Below are positions 44,614 through 54,222 of a DNA stretch of 64,000 bases, piece after piece (the first letter of the stretch is position 1; each line of letters starts with the position of its first letter). This stretch comes from Nostoc sp. NIES-4103. GTDB lineage: Bacteria; Cyanobacteriota; Cyanobacteriia; Cyanobacteriales; Nostocaceae. Position numbers and translations under genes: made by a program. Under the pieces are notes generated by a model, which had not been told where the DNA came from, made no database searches, and worked only from the letters and a program-made list of their open reading frames with translations. The stretch spans positions 1,703,355 through 1,767,354 of the forward strand of contig NZ_AP018288.1 of the NCBI RefSeq assembly GCF_002368335.1, read 5' to 3'.

Positions 44614-45384
44614 TCATCTGATGACCATACGCGCATTTTGCGGTTGAATCGGGCGATTGTTTGTGCCATTGACGGCCTGTGAAAATTTTTCTACCTGCTG
44701 TTTGGAAACCGTTAATGGTTCTTTCATCACCATCCATTTGACACCTTCTGAACATGGCGGGGTCGTCAAAGAGCCGTTAAAACGGTAATACTCCAGTTTT
44801 TGGGGCAGAAGGCTGTGAATATCTTTCACCTCTCCTTTGAGGGTATTATTTTCATCTGCTTTCATCGGCATCTTTTCCCAAATCTCGGCTAATTGGGCAT
44901 TAGCTTTCCCCTCTTCATACATTACAGCTACAACAGCTAGGTTGCCTTTAGCATCGGCGTGAACAAAGTGTGCTTCAAGGGGAAAATCTTTACCTGCAAT
45001 GTGGTTTTCACTTGGTGTATGAAAGTGATACTGTTTAAGTGCATAAGTGACTCCATCCACCACAATGCTGCTGCCGGGTTCGACATTCACCTGTATGGTC
45101 TTGCCATTATTGAGGATTTCTGATGGAGGTGTTTTGTAATTAAATCCAATCGACGGCAGGTTTGCATCTAGTGAAGTACTGATATTGATGGGTGACTGGT
45201 TTTTGCCGATGTTGCACATTTGGTAATTAGGAGAGAGCGATCCCCAATTCTCAGGGCCGTTGTGGCCTGTATAACCCCATTGTGTGCTTTGGTTGTCAGC
45301 AGTCGCTATGTCGTTGGTAATTACCGTACCGCTGACGAGTAACAGAGCTGCCGAAAATACTGTTATCTTGTTTAAACTCCTCAT
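44614..45384 (-). CDS. ecaA: Alpha-type carbonic anhydrase, exported
   Basis: 256 aa. A signal-peptide-like start (LNKITVFSAALLLVSG) precedes WGYTGHNGPENWGSLSP, GKNQSPINI and the zinc site: QYHFHTPSENH (two His) and EAHFVHADAKGN (third His). PCSEGVKWMVMKEPL is the conserved C-terminal portion. It interconverts CO2 and bicarbonate outside the plasma membrane, as EcaA does in other cyanobacteria. Isolated gene; length normal for the family. Confidence 0.95.
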   Translation of the reverse strand: MRSLNKITVFSAALLLVSGTVITNDIATADNQSTQWGYTGHNGPENWGSLSPNYQMCNIGKNQSPINISTSLDANLPSIGFNYKTPPSEILNNGKTIQVNVEPGSSIVVDGVTYALKQYHFHTPSENHIAGKDFPLEAHFVHADAKGNLAVVAVMYEEGKANAQLAEIWEKMPMKADENNTLKGEVKDIHSLLPQKLEYYRFNGSLTTPPCSEGVKWMVMKEPLTVSKQQVEKFSQAVNGTNNRPIQPQNARMVIR

Positions 45385-45550
45385 TTTGCTCTCTCTAATC
45401 GATGAAATGTGTAATATTTAAAAGTTTACTGCCAAACACAGCCCTGCTTAATGGTTTTATCTCTACCTAAAGTAGTAATATAAATCACTCGCTTTGTTGC
45501 ATGAAATAAAAAAAGATACACCTTTGCTTGGTGCTTGATGAAATTGTGAT

Positions 45551-45781
45551 TTAGTTTTCAATTTTGTAGCTATCGGGTTTACCCAACTGGATCATGCGAT
45601 TAAGAGCAGCACATTGCAAAAATAATTCAACGGCTTGATTGTCAAAAAAATCGTCGTTACCAATGTCCTCAGCGGTGGGGAGAGTAACCTTGACCACCCA
45701 CAAGGAGATGAAGTTTCCCCCTGCTTTCAAGAAATTTCCTGACGAAAGATGAACAAAATTTAAAATGGTATCACTGCGGTA
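45551..45781 (-). pseudogene. Coding-like remnant without a start codon
   Basis: A 77-codon open frame with protein-like content (FLKAGGNFISLWVVKV, QAVELFLQCAALNRMI, KPDSYKIEN then TAA) but no upstream start and no ribosome-binding site. I cannot name the family. Its middle overlaps a repeat-like segment also found in the alpha/beta hydrolase gene. Probably the C-terminal scar of a lost gene. Confidence 0.35.
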
Positions 45782-45845
45782 CTAGACTTTTGTCTAGCTT
45801 CCAGAATAAACTACACTAAACCGATAGAGTATTAGTGTTTTTTTT

Positions 45846-46307
45846 ATGGAAAGCATCCAAAAAGTGAGTCAAGACTTGAGTTTAGCAAATCAAACAATCT
45901 CTGAGCAGTTAGAACCTACTGTTTCAGAGGCTTTCAAAAAAGACTTTTTCACAAAACTCAGAGGTGGATTCTTTCTAGTACTAGGATATCTGTTATCACC
46001 ACTATGTTGGTGGAATGATCTGTTATTTAATTTGCCAATTGCTTACGGTTTTGGGTATGTATGCAGTTTATTGTCACCAAAATTACTTGTACCTGGTTCA
46101 ATTATAGGTTACTGGCTCACTAATATTGTGGGTATATTGTTAATGCAGTTAGGCTCTGCTGATGTTTTTCAAAAAGAATCCAAACAGCGTAACCCCAAAA
46201 AAGAATTACTAACAGGTCTAATTTCCTCAACTATTTTTACTGTTGTGGTTATAGTATTAATACAGTTTAAGATTCTTGATGCTCCTGTTTTATTCTCCAA
46301 GAATTAG
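45846..46307 (+). CDS. Membrane protein of unknown function
   Basis: 153 aa. An N-terminal polar part (~45 residues) leads to three hydrophobic segments (~49-63, ~70-105, ~122-143). FLVLGYLLSPLCWWNDLLFNLPIAYGFG is a distinctive stretch found in some cyanobacterial hypotheticals. No catalytic motif. Fair coding signal; function unknown. Confidence 0.7.
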   Translation: MESIQKVSQDLSLANQTISEQLEPTVSEAFKKDFFTKLRGGFFLVLGYLLSPLCWWNDLLFNLPIAYGFGYVCSLLSPKLLVPGSIIGYWLTNIVGILLMQLGSADVFQKESKQRNPKKELLTGLISSTIFTVVVIVLIQFKILDAPVLFSKN

Positions 46308-46377
46308 AGGAAATAATATAACTATTACTCAGCAGCGATCGCTGCTGAGTAATCTCCACACAAAATATCAAAAAACA

Positions 46378-47187
46378 TCAATTTTCACCAGCTTGTAATA
46401 ATTCAGTCAAATTCAAGAATTTGGGTGCATCTTGACCAACGATTAAAGGCAACTTGCCATTCCATTTTTCTATTGTTTGTCTTTGCAGTATTTCTGGAGT
46501 TAAACCGTCACGTAGTAATCTATGTGCTTCAGCCTCTCCTCTTGCTAGATTGACTTTCGCCTCAGCCTCTTTTGTAGCCTTCAGTGCAATAAACTCTGCT
46601 CGTTTTGCTTCTTGTTCAGCAATCTGTTTTGCTTCTACCGCTTCACCAAACCTTTGTGAAAAATGAACGTGGACAAGGGAAATATCATCAACTGCAATAT
46701 GATAGTTAGCAAGTCGTGTAGTCAATGTATCATCTACTGCTAATTTGACTTCTCCCCGTTTCGTAATAATTTCCTCAGCAGTATACTTGGCAACAACTGC
46801 TTTTAAAACTTCTTCAACTGCTGGGTTAATAATCCGCTCAATGACATTTTTTTTATTTCCAATTTGCTGGAAAATAGCATTAGCTTCTTCCGGGATAATA
46901 TGCCAATTGAGTGCTACATCCGTGAACACATCTTGTAAATCTTTGGAAGAAGCTTCAGCCGAAATTTCCTGACTTTGTACGCGAACGCTCAGCTTTTCTA
47001 CAGTATTGACTATAGGAATAATTACGTGAATTCCTTCTCCTAGGATTTCGTCTCGCACTTTTCCAAACTCCATCAATACCCCCCGTTCTCCTGCATTGAC
47101 AATTACAAAAGGTGTGAGGAATAGAGTTATTAAACATAAGAGTGCTGTCAGCTTCCCAGCACTGTTCAGAGCTTTCTTTGTTTTCAT
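46378..47187 (-). CDS. Prohibitin/SPFH-domain membrane protein
   Basis: 269 aa from ATG 47,187 (MKTKKALNS); the longer frame adds 23 residues translated from repeat DNA. A signal anchor (~12-32) is followed by an SPFH/band-7 domain (AGERGVLMEFGKVRDEILGEGIHVIIPIV ... LSVRVQSQEISAEASSKDLQDV) and a coiled-coil C-terminal half (EAKQIAEQEAKRAEFIALKATKEAEAKV). SPFH proteins form large membrane-bound rings that scaffold proteases or microdomains. Isolated gene. Confidence 0.92.
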   Translation of the reverse strand: MKTKKALNSAGKLTALLCLITLFLTPFVIVNAGERGVLMEFGKVRDEILGEGIHVIIPIVNTVEKLSVRVQSQEISAEASSKDLQDVFTDVALNWHIIPEEANAIFQQIGNKKNVIERIINPAVEEVLKAVVAKYTAEEIITKRGEVKLAVDDTLTTRLANYHIAVDDISLVHVHFSQRFGEAVEAKQIAEQEAKRAEFIALKATKEAEAKVNLARGEAEAHRLLRDGLTPEILQRQTIEKWNGKLPLIVGQDAPKFLNLTELLQAGEN

Positions 47188-47472
47188 CGCTGCTATGAAA
47201 AAAGGGAGTTGGGAGTAAGGAGTAGGGAAAGGATAACAATACACGTAGCTAATCACGTTTACAATATACTTCTATCAGCATTTAGCGCATTTAAGAAGAT
47301 ACATTTTTAACTTTATTTTGTGAAAGTCTTAAATACTATAAATTTACCAACTTACAGTACTTAAGGGTTATTAAATAGCAGTATGTCATAGCTGCACCTG
47401 CTAAACAACCTTGTTATAGGTAGATATTCACATGAGACTAAAAGTTTTAGGGGCGCATTTTATTGGCAATTT

Positions 47473-48015
47473 TTATTTATCAGTCGCCAAACTCATCAGC
47501 TGCTTGTCCAGTTGGATGAGATAGTCCCTGCCGTATGAACCGTTTTCTAAGCCTGTGATCAGATGGTCGGGAATGTCTTGGCTAATTTCCTCGCTGCATG
47601 AACCAGCGGCTAGGGCGATCGCTGCTACTGTGTCCACATCGCCTGTAAAAGCTGGCTTGTGCTGTCGTTTCAGATCACCGCAGTAATTGCTGCGCTGACA
47701 CTCATCCAACCTTTAGACTTAACTTTACCCTGCCAAGGCTTAGACCAATCCCCAGATACATAACCTTCTAGAAACTGTCCTAATTTGCGTTTTGGCCCCA
47801 GTCGATAGATAAAGTAGTGCGACATCAAAGCAGCTGCTACAGCAGCATTGATTCCATCAGGTGTATTGTGGGTAATTGCCGCTTGAATTGTTGTTGCCTC
47901 AATGGCTTTTTCGGGTGTGGGATAAATGCCAATTGGTGCTGCACGCATTGCCGCGCCGCTTTTGTGACTATCAGGGCGAATTCTATCTAAAAATTCTTCT
48001 CCATCATTGTTTTGC
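47473..48015 (-). pseudogene. Decayed ADP-ribosylglycohydrolase-like gene
   Basis: Two overlapping frames (47,670-48,015 and 47,473-47,709) together give DSHKSGAAMRAAPIGIYP ... FTGDVDTVAAIALAAGS, which match the Ala/Asp-rich core of ADP-ribosylglycohydrolases including the GDVDT metal-binding element. The N-terminal part is missing and a frameshift lies near 47,690. ADP-ribosylglycohydrolases remove ADP-ribose from proteins. It marks the start of a decayed accessory region. Confidence 0.75.
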
Positions 48016-48282
48016 TTTCCATAGTTTTAGGTAATGAATGATGATGTCTAAAGTTGCTGTGGCTTTGTTTGGTTTAAACACCGCTGAAATAACCGGAGAT
48101 TTCAGTTGCCTCTGCGTTTAGATGTATTGGGGGTTAAAGAATTACTTCTTGGGATTCCTACAACTTGGCTTCAATGAAGAAGTACACAGTTGTAGGCTGT
48201 GGGATAATTTGAGTGCGTAGAGCTTGTTTTCTCTTTCAGAAGCGATCGCACCGAAAGAACTGTGATCGCCTTTTCTGTGCAA

Positions 48283-48897
48283 CTACGCTGCTACAGCTTG
48301 TCTGACTCCCAGTGATGCGATCGCGGTATCAATACTGTTAACTTTGTTGCTGCTGCCTAGTTGATTACGCTTGCTATACCACTTGTTTTCTAGGTTGCAG
48401 CCGATAATCGCAACACGTTGATTATTCAGATATAGGGTGGTGCTAAATGAGAGCCAATCTATTTGTCCGTGGGTCAAACCAAATTTCTTGCAAGCTGTTT
48501 CCAATTCAATCTCTAGCCGCTCGTTGCGCTCTCTTGCGGTTTCGGGTAATGTCGCTTTAACCTCTGCAACTCTTGTAGCAAACCAGTTGCGCTCGAATGG
48601 TAGCCGTCCACCGTCGTTTAATTGCACCCGTACTGTAATACCGCCCTCAATCCAGATGGTTTTGATTTGTTCGGGGGTGCTATTGATGATGGTTGCAATG
48701 ATTCTGCGATTGCGCTCGGTGATGGGATCTCTGGCTGGGGCTGGGGCTACGGCTTGCGCTTGGGACTCAAGGTGATTGTAGAGTTCTGCTTGGGCTAGTG
48801 CTTGCTCATCTTGTAAGCAAGTTGTTGTAAATAAGTTGCAGTTAAAGCTTGATGGTGTTTGCTGTGTATAAGCAAAGTAGTTCATAATAGAGTTCAC
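48283..48897 (-). CDS. Hypothetical protein, unknown family
   Basis: 204 aa, start MNSIMNYFAYTQQ, Gln/Asn-rich N-terminus and a charged middle (ARERNERLEIELETACKKFGLT). Basic C-terminal end (KWYSKRNQLGSSN). I do not recognise it. The gene is in a region with plasmid- or phage-like features and no obvious operon partner. Confidence 0.6.
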   Translation of the reverse strand: MNSIMNYFAYTQQTPSSFNCNLFTTTCLQDEQALAQAELYNHLESQAQAVAPAPARDPITERNRRIIATIINSTPEQIKTIWIEGGITVRVQLNDGGRLPFERNWFATRVAEVKATLPETARERNERLEIELETACKKFGLTHGQIDWLSFSTTLYLNNQRVAIIGCNLENKWYSKRNQLGSSNKVNSIDTAIASLGVRQAVAA

Positions 48898-48992
48898 CTT
48901 TTTAGGGACAGAAGGTGATCGCTTAGTTTTCTCAGGACGGGCGGTCGTCTTTTGTTTTGTTACCTCTATTGTCTACTGATACCAGACTAATG

Positions 48993-49310
48993 TCAAAAGG
49001 TAATAGACACAATTGTTACTGCTGTACTAAAAAATTCCTCAATGCTGCTGTCTAAGGCTTTGAGGAGAACAGAAATTTTTGGAAAAGATACCGTAGAAGC
49101 TGAATTATCATATCTTTCAGGGTCTTCAAGCATATGAATGTATTGATGAGATATCCGTTCTCCAAGCAGGGCTGTTTTTTCAGAAATTGAACGGACAGAA
49201 TTACTTCCTCGTAATGCTTTCAGGCGTTCACCCAGTTCTTTATCCCAGTAAATAGAAGCAACGTATCTTGTATCCAACATAATAATTTTTTGTCTACCAG
49301 CACTTGCCAT
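48993..49310 (-). CDS. Small HTH-type putative regulator
   Basis: 105 aa. LGERLKALRGSNSVRSISEKTALLGERISHQYIHMLE has the spacing of an XRE-type helix-turn-helix with a family-typical YIHMLE end. No other domain. It probably binds DNA as a dimer. It is upstream of a 408-bp AT-rich gap and reads away from the gene at 49,719. Confidence 0.65.
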   Translation of the reverse strand: MASAGRQKIIMLDTRYVASIYWDKELGERLKALRGSNSVRSISEKTALLGERISHQYIHMLEDPERYDNSASTVSFPKISVLLKALDSSIEEFFSTAVTIVSITF

Positions 49311-49718
49311 AATCTAACAGATTTTATATTCTATAGGTACTAGACAACAAAAGCGATCGCTTCCACCAACTTTTATCGGAGCGATCGCCCTTGTTTACTA
49401 TATTGCTAGGCGCGTCAAAGATATTGTAATCGTGATGCGTAATTTTATGATGTCACATAATTACTAGCATCAGTAGACAAATCATATTGTTGGGTAAGAG
49501 CGCTGGCAAATGTTTTGCTAATTTTATAGGCAAAAACTCATGAAAACTCAAACAATGCTCACTCAATCTGCACGGGCGCATAACTTCAATTTTGTTCGTA
49601 TATCTAGCCAGACAAGTAAGTTTTACCCAGTTAAGAGATTTAACAAACTACTTATTTTGTTTACAAAGCGTTACAAGATTGATTTTCTTTAGGGTATCTA
49701 CCGTAGTGGGCAACTTCT
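49311..49718. other. 408-bp gap, no gene supported
   Basis: AT-rich spacer containing two GCGATCGC palindromes near its left end. No operator symmetry obvious enough to call. Confidence 0.4.
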
Positions 49719-50051
49719 ATGTTGGCAGTAAACCATCCCGAACCACCATCAGCACCTAATTACGCCGTCCTCAACACGAGCATTCAAGAAACCCTCTGCG
49801 CCATTGATCGCTTTGAGTGGCAAGCATCCGACGATCTGCGCGTAATGCGTGACAATCATCGCTACAAAGATGGTGGTCATAAGAGTTTTGAAGACTATTG
49901 CGAAAAAGAACTTACCAAGTACGGCGGGTATCGCAGGGTAAGAGATTTACTCGCAACCAAGAAAGTTGTTGACACTCTCCCCGATCAACTCAAGGACAAG
50001 ATAACAAAGCCATCCCAAACCCGCCCCCTTCTGAGGTTGGTGGAGGATTAG
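49719..50051 (+). CDS. Hypothetical protein, plasmid/phage-like
   Basis: 110 aa, mostly charged (LRVMRDNHRYKDGGHKSFEDYCEKELTKYGGYRRVRDLL). This resembles small replication- or partition-associated hypotheticals but no family can be named. It stops just before an IS701-like element. Confidence 0.55.
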   Translation: MLAVNHPEPPSAPNYAVLNTSIQETLCAIDRFEWQASDDLRVMRDNHRYKDGGHKSFEDYCEKELTKYGGYRRVRDLLATKKVVDTLPDQLKDKITKPSQTRPLLRLVED

Positions 50052-50168
50052 GCTACTCGCAGAAGTCCGAGCTACAGCTGAAGCACAAGTAACGGGACTT
50101 AAACATAACAGTAGATGAAAAAAGGGTATAATGCTTAAACAGCATAGCTTTCACGTTGACAAAAGCTC

Positions 50169-51487
50169 ATGAAAGAAACTACCCCCGCAGCCATGCCTCC
50201 GTGCTTTGAAAGATGGTGTCAACGGTTTGACGATTTGTTTAGTCATAAGGCTCAAAAAAGAGAGTTTAGGCATTATATAGGGGGATTATTGGGCGAAAGT
50301 GAAAGAAAAAACCTGTCTCAAATGGCAGAAAACGCGGTAGAGGTGAGTTATCACCGATTACACCACTGTCTTGATGCAGTCGCTCATGGGGGAAACCCCC
50401 AAGACCGCGCTGCATCGCTTTTTAACCGAAGCGCCTTGGTCTAGTGATCGGGTGAATGAGCGTCGCTTAGAAATCATGAACAAGTGTAGTCAGACGAAAA
50501 TTAGTAGAGGCTTTAGTTTAATAATTGATGATTCTGGTCATAGAAAGAGTGGGAATTTTACTGCTGGAGTAGGGAGACAATATATCGGAGAAATTGGCAA
50601 AACAGAGAATGGAATAGTAGTAGTAACAACACATTTATATGATGGAAGAAAAAGCTTACCGTTAGATATAGAGCTATATCAACACGCTGATTCGTTATCT
50701 CAAGGAAAGCAAGACCCGCTATTTGAGAAGAAACCAGAACTAGCACTTCCCGTTAATAGATAAAGTTATAAACAGAAAATATCAACCTGGGATAGTAATT
50801 GTAGATGCAGGATATGGCAACAATACATCCTTTTTATTAGAGTTAGAGAAACGAAAATTGAAGTATTTAGGAGGATTAGCCAAAAATCGGAAAGTAAATG
50901 TTGTTCAAAAAGATAATAACCAACAAACAATCAAGTTAGATGAATTAGCGCAGAGTCTACCCCAAGAGGCTTTTGTAGAAATACAACTGAAGTTGGATAA
51001 ACCTAAAACACTATGGGTAGTAACTAAAGAAGTAGAAATATCATGTCTAAGTGGAAAGCGAAATATTGCTATCGTCATGAACGCTGCGACTTTTTCACAA
51101 GCTACTGATATTGACTATTTTATTACCAATGTTGATTCATCAATTGTCACCCCACAATGGATAGTTGACACCTATAGTTCAAGAAATTGGGTAGAAGTTT
51201 TTTATCGGGAAGCCAAGGGATGGTTAGGGCTAAAAGAATATCAAGTTCGAGATAAAAGAAGTCTACTTCGCCATTTTATCTTAGTTTTTTGTGCTTATAC
51301 TTTTATCCTTTGGCATCGAATGACTGGGGGTTTGAGACGAAGGTGGGCTTCCAAACCTTTGAACACTTTTACTGAAGCTTTAGAGGCTTTTAGAACAGCC
51401 ATGTCTTTTCGTTTTTTTGATTGGTTGACGACCAACCGTGACGTATTTGCCTCTTATAAAGCCAGTTTGGGCTACATTTGGGCTTAA
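50169..51487 (+). pseudogene. IS701-family DDE transposase, frameshifted
   Basis: Three pieces in different frames: N-terminus (50,169-50,366; MPPCFERWCQRFDDLFSHKAQ), middle (50,419-50,745; FLTEAPWSSDRVNERR and first Asp in LIIDDSGHRKSG) and C-terminus (about 50,745-51,487; VDAGYGNNTSFLLELE, FYREAKGWLGLKEYQ and LRHF). The catalytic D, D and E residues are all recognisable. A ~52-bp hairpin insertion breaks the first frame (52 is not a multiple of three) and a second shift lies near 50,750. The enzyme is not functional as written. Confidence 0.85.
50373..50416. repeat. Short hairpin element inside the transposase gene
   Basis: GATGCAG...CTGCATC bounds a core GTCGCTCATGGGGGAAACCCC that matches the hairpin of the 69-bp repeats near 41,069. 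Its presence in the coding frame indicates that this hairpin is itself mobile. Confidence 0.8.
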
Positions 51488-51507
51488 TTTTTGTTTAAGT
51501 CCCGTTA

Positions 51508-51766
51508 AGAGCGCTCGTTTCACGACGATTTCAGAAAATCGCGTTGCTCCCACGGATCAGCGGGTCGCTCTTGGGGAGCGATCGCGCGGCACCAACTGAA
51601 CTACCTCGCAAGCGTGCCAAGTCCGGTTGTCTGGTGGGCGTGTCCACTCTTCTGCTGGACGTGTGTAGTTTGTCCACTGGGCATGTCTACTTTGTGAGCG
51701 TGGACAGTTGATCATGGGAGCGATCGCACCGAAATTTTACGGTACAGTTAAAATAGATCATTACTC
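51508..51766. other. Gap with degenerate GTCCACT repeats
   Basis: Three loosely repeated segments (GTGTCCACT, TTTGTCCACT, GCGTGGAC) fill the gap; a similar stretch GGTTGTCCAGTTGGTGTATC occurs near 52,892. No gene seen. Confidence 0.45.
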
Positions 51767-51820
51767 TTGTTAAAAACGCTTTGGCTAAAAAATCTATTCA
51801 ATTTCAATAGGATAAGTGCA

Positions 51821-52183
51821 ATGTTATTAACTCCAGTTGAAATAGAACAAGTTTTAGAGCAAGTTAAAAATGCTTTTCCCAACTTCACTAACTGGCAATA
51901 CAATAATCAAAAGAATCAAGAGTATGAAGGCTTTTCTGTTTGGGGCGAGTTTGCAATTAAAACTGAAGAACTGACAATACCAAGGCGGTTTTATATTACC
52001 CTGGATACTGATCATGAGGATAAATGGCAAGGATGTTTAACTATAGGTCAACCTAGTTATCTGTGGTCAAGCGCTGATGTCGGTGATGCCCATCTAGTCA
52101 ATACAGACTCAAACGAGACTTTACAACAAGCGATCGCTGCACTCAAAACAAACATCACAGAACTATTTCAAGCTTTTTGTTAG
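51821..52183 (+). CDS. Hypothetical protein, ~120 aa
   Basis: MLLTPVEIEQVLEQVKNAFPN... starts at ATG 51,821 with AGGA ~9 bp upstream. It contains FSVWGEFAIKTEELTIPRRFYITLDTD, resembling a small alpha/beta fold; no named family. Possibly an immunity-like or conserved-hypothetical protein. The gene stands alone in the accessory region. Confidence 0.6.
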   Translation: MLLTPVEIEQVLEQVKNAFPNFTNWQYNNQKNQEYEGFSVWGEFAIKTEELTIPRRFYITLDTDHEDKWQGCLTIGQPSYLWSSADVGDAHLVNTDSNETLQQAIAALKTNITELFQAFC

Positions 52184-52238
52184 GCTGGTCTATATTTTTC
52201 ATTTTGATACAACCAGATTACTCATCTTTATTTTTTAT

Positions 52239-52526
52239 TTAACAGTACTTGGTTGCATCCTCACCACATTGATCTACTAAATATAATAAGCACTTATATC
52301 TCAGAGTCATTAATTGTTCATAGAGTGGGTTGAGTTTACACAAAGGTGGAATCTGAAAAAGAGTATGACCATTAATTGTCACAGGTTTTGCGAAAGGGCA
52401 ATTAGAAGGAATTATTTTGCACAACAGTTTGGCAAGTTTGTAATCATGTATTTCCAATATCTCAAGCTGATATCGTAGCTGGTTTAAAATACTATTATTC
52501 AAACAAACTTTCTTGGATAAATTCAT
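52239..52526 (-). CDS. Small hypothetical protein, ~95 aa
   Basis: MNLSKKVCLNNSILNQLRYQ... has six cysteines, a basic and hydrophobic mix and no motif I recognise. Convergent with the previous gene. Low certainty that it is real. Confidence 0.4.
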   Translation of the reverse strand: MNLSKKVCLNNSILNQLRYQLEILEIHDYKLAKLLCKIIPSNCPFAKPVTINGHTLFQIPPLCKLNPLYEQLMTLRYKCLLYLVDQCGEDATKYC

Positions 52527-53265
52527 AAATTGAGTCTTACGGATGAAATCTTTGCTCCTTTAAGATACAACTATCTCCAAAGAAAAACATAGTAGAATTA
52601 CCAGACTATTCTGACAATATAGGAAAATCAATTGAAATATCAGTAATCTTGCTTAATTAACCGCACAATTACTTAAGCGCGAAAGTTTTACTGGTCAAGA
52701 TAACCATTATTCTGCAAGCTAATAATGCGCTGACACCAGCACCCCAAAACCCACTGCCGAACCTGCATTAGAGGAAGCTGGGCAACAGACAAAAAACGGC
52801 ACAGCAAAAGTGACGAGCGTAGACGCGCCCTTGAGCTTATCGTAGACATCGCTTATACTAATCCAACCACCTCATCCAGTCCCAAATCGGGTTGTCCAGT
52901 TGGTGTATCCAATCTGTCCACTGGGCTTCAAGACTATTGCTCTCAGTAGTGCGATCGTCTCCCCACAACAGCCCCTACCCCTCAACCCTGACCACCAAAA
53001 CAATTCGCAATTAACAGTTCCACAGATGATGCGGCGGTTTCCGGTGGTGGAGTGAAGGCGATGGCACTTTTCAACCAAAGCGCATATTTCAGCACTCGCT
53101 CTCACTCCCAGCACCATGCTGTGTAACATCTGAATATAAATAATTGTTTTTCAACTGCTTTCATAAAATCAAATATAACTGTTTGATGATATCGTTCTCA
53201 CAGTCAAACTGGTTTTGTCGGCGTGATTGGCATTGCGATCGCTTGTTGCAGTTTAGGAGGGCATT
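52527..53265. other. 739-bp gap without a supported gene
   Basis: It holds degenerate GTCCA-rich sequence and an 85-codon Gly/Cys-rich frame that looks random. A good ribosome-binding site, AGGAGGG, at its right end belongs to the next gene. Confidence 0.45.
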
Positions 53266-53883
53266 ATGCCACGTAAATTTGGAGAAATAGCTTTTACGCC
53301 TCAAGTGCAAGCTGCACAAGAACAACGAGCCTCACGGCAGTCCTATGAACGCTACATTGCAAAGGGGCCTAACAATGATTCCATTACTCCCAAGCTTGAG
53401 GAATTCATCGCACAACTTGATGGGTTCTACTTGGGAACCGTCAGTTCTAATGGCTATCCTTATATCCAGTTTCGGGGCGGAACACCCGGTTTTTTAAAGG
53501 TACTTGATGAAAAAACTCTCGGCTTTGCGGACTTTTTAGGGAATGCACAGTACATTACGGTGGGCAATCTGTCTGGCAACAACAAAGCGTTTTTGTTCTT
53601 GATGGATTATCGTCATCGCCAACGCATCAAAATTTGGGGAACAGCTGAATATGTTGAAGGGGATTCGGCATTAATTGAACGACTACGAGTTCCAGATTAT
53701 CCTGCCACGATTGAACGTGCTATCCTATTCCATGTACAAGCCACCAGCGAGAATTGCTCTCAGCATATTCCCATTCGCTATTCACAAACAGAAGTTACAG
53801 CGATGATCGCTCCCCTGCAAGCTCGGATCGCCGAATTAGAACAGCAGTTAGGCGAGCGCACTTCTTCAATTTCGGCTGATTAG
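53266..53883 (+). CDS. Pyridoxamine 5'-phosphate oxidase family flavoprotein
   Basis: 205 aa with strong AGGAGGG upstream of ATG 53,266. LDGFYLGTVSSNGYPYIQFRGGTPGFLKVLD and TVGNLSGNNKAFLFLMDY, RIKIWGTAEYVEGD form the split-barrel FMN-binding fold of the PNPOx-like family. The C-terminal ~20 residues are a coiled coil (LQARIAELEQQL). Family members reduce flavin-linked substrates or bind F420/FMN; the true PLP-forming role is unlikely for this subfamily. Confidence 0.85.
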   Translation: MPRKFGEIAFTPQVQAAQEQRASRQSYERYIAKGPNNDSITPKLEEFIAQLDGFYLGTVSSNGYPYIQFRGGTPGFLKVLDEKTLGFADFLGNAQYITVGNLSGNNKAFLFLMDYRHRQRIKIWGTAEYVEGDSALIERLRVPDYPATIERAILFHVQATSENCSQHIPIRYSQTEVTAMIAPLQARIAELEQQLGERTSSISAD

Positions 53884-54222
53884 CTGTTGCTCCCCGCTCC
53901 CACCCCCAACACCCGCACCAGCCCTCACTCACCCTCAGATAAACTATAGCTTTTACGCTTTGCTTCAATTGCTCTCAATGAGTCAATTGTTGGAAGTAAA
54001 CAGCGATCGCTCTACTGAGCAATAACAGTTACGATTTTGCCATTGGTGTTGCGCTCAAGACGATTGCTCGAAGTCAAGCATGATCGCACTTACCCCCTAC
54101 AGCCCTTACTCCTCAGTTACCCTAACCACCTTCCAAGCGCTCTTGTTCCCTATCTTGCCAGACCTGACAAAACCGAACGACCAAGAGCGTAAATTGCTCT
54201 GTGGCTAATCTTTTTCCCTCTA
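53884..54222. other. 339-bp gap, no gene
   Basis: C-rich spacer (CCCCGCTCCCACCCCC) and two GCGATCGC sites, with no hairpin pattern worth naming. Confidence 0.4.

Larger units (their letters stand above)
50090..51507 (+). mobile_element. IS701-like insertion sequence with 16-bp terminal inverted repeats
   Basis: TAACGGGACTTAAACA (50,090-50,105) and TGTTTAAGTCCCGTTA (51,492-51,507) are perfect inverted repeats bounding 1418 bp with a degraded DDE transposase. No clear target-site duplication is visible. A shortened copy with the same end lies at 55,463-55,717. Confidence 0.88.

Noticed and set aside
47205..47256. Longer N-terminus for the prohibitin-like protein
   Set aside because: The extra 23 residues are encoded by heptamer repeat DNA; the ATG at 47,187 begins the signal-anchor sequence.
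52872..53129. 85-aa minus-strand frame
   Set aside because: Cys/Gly/Arg-rich with no ribosome-binding site or motif, and it spans degenerate repeats.
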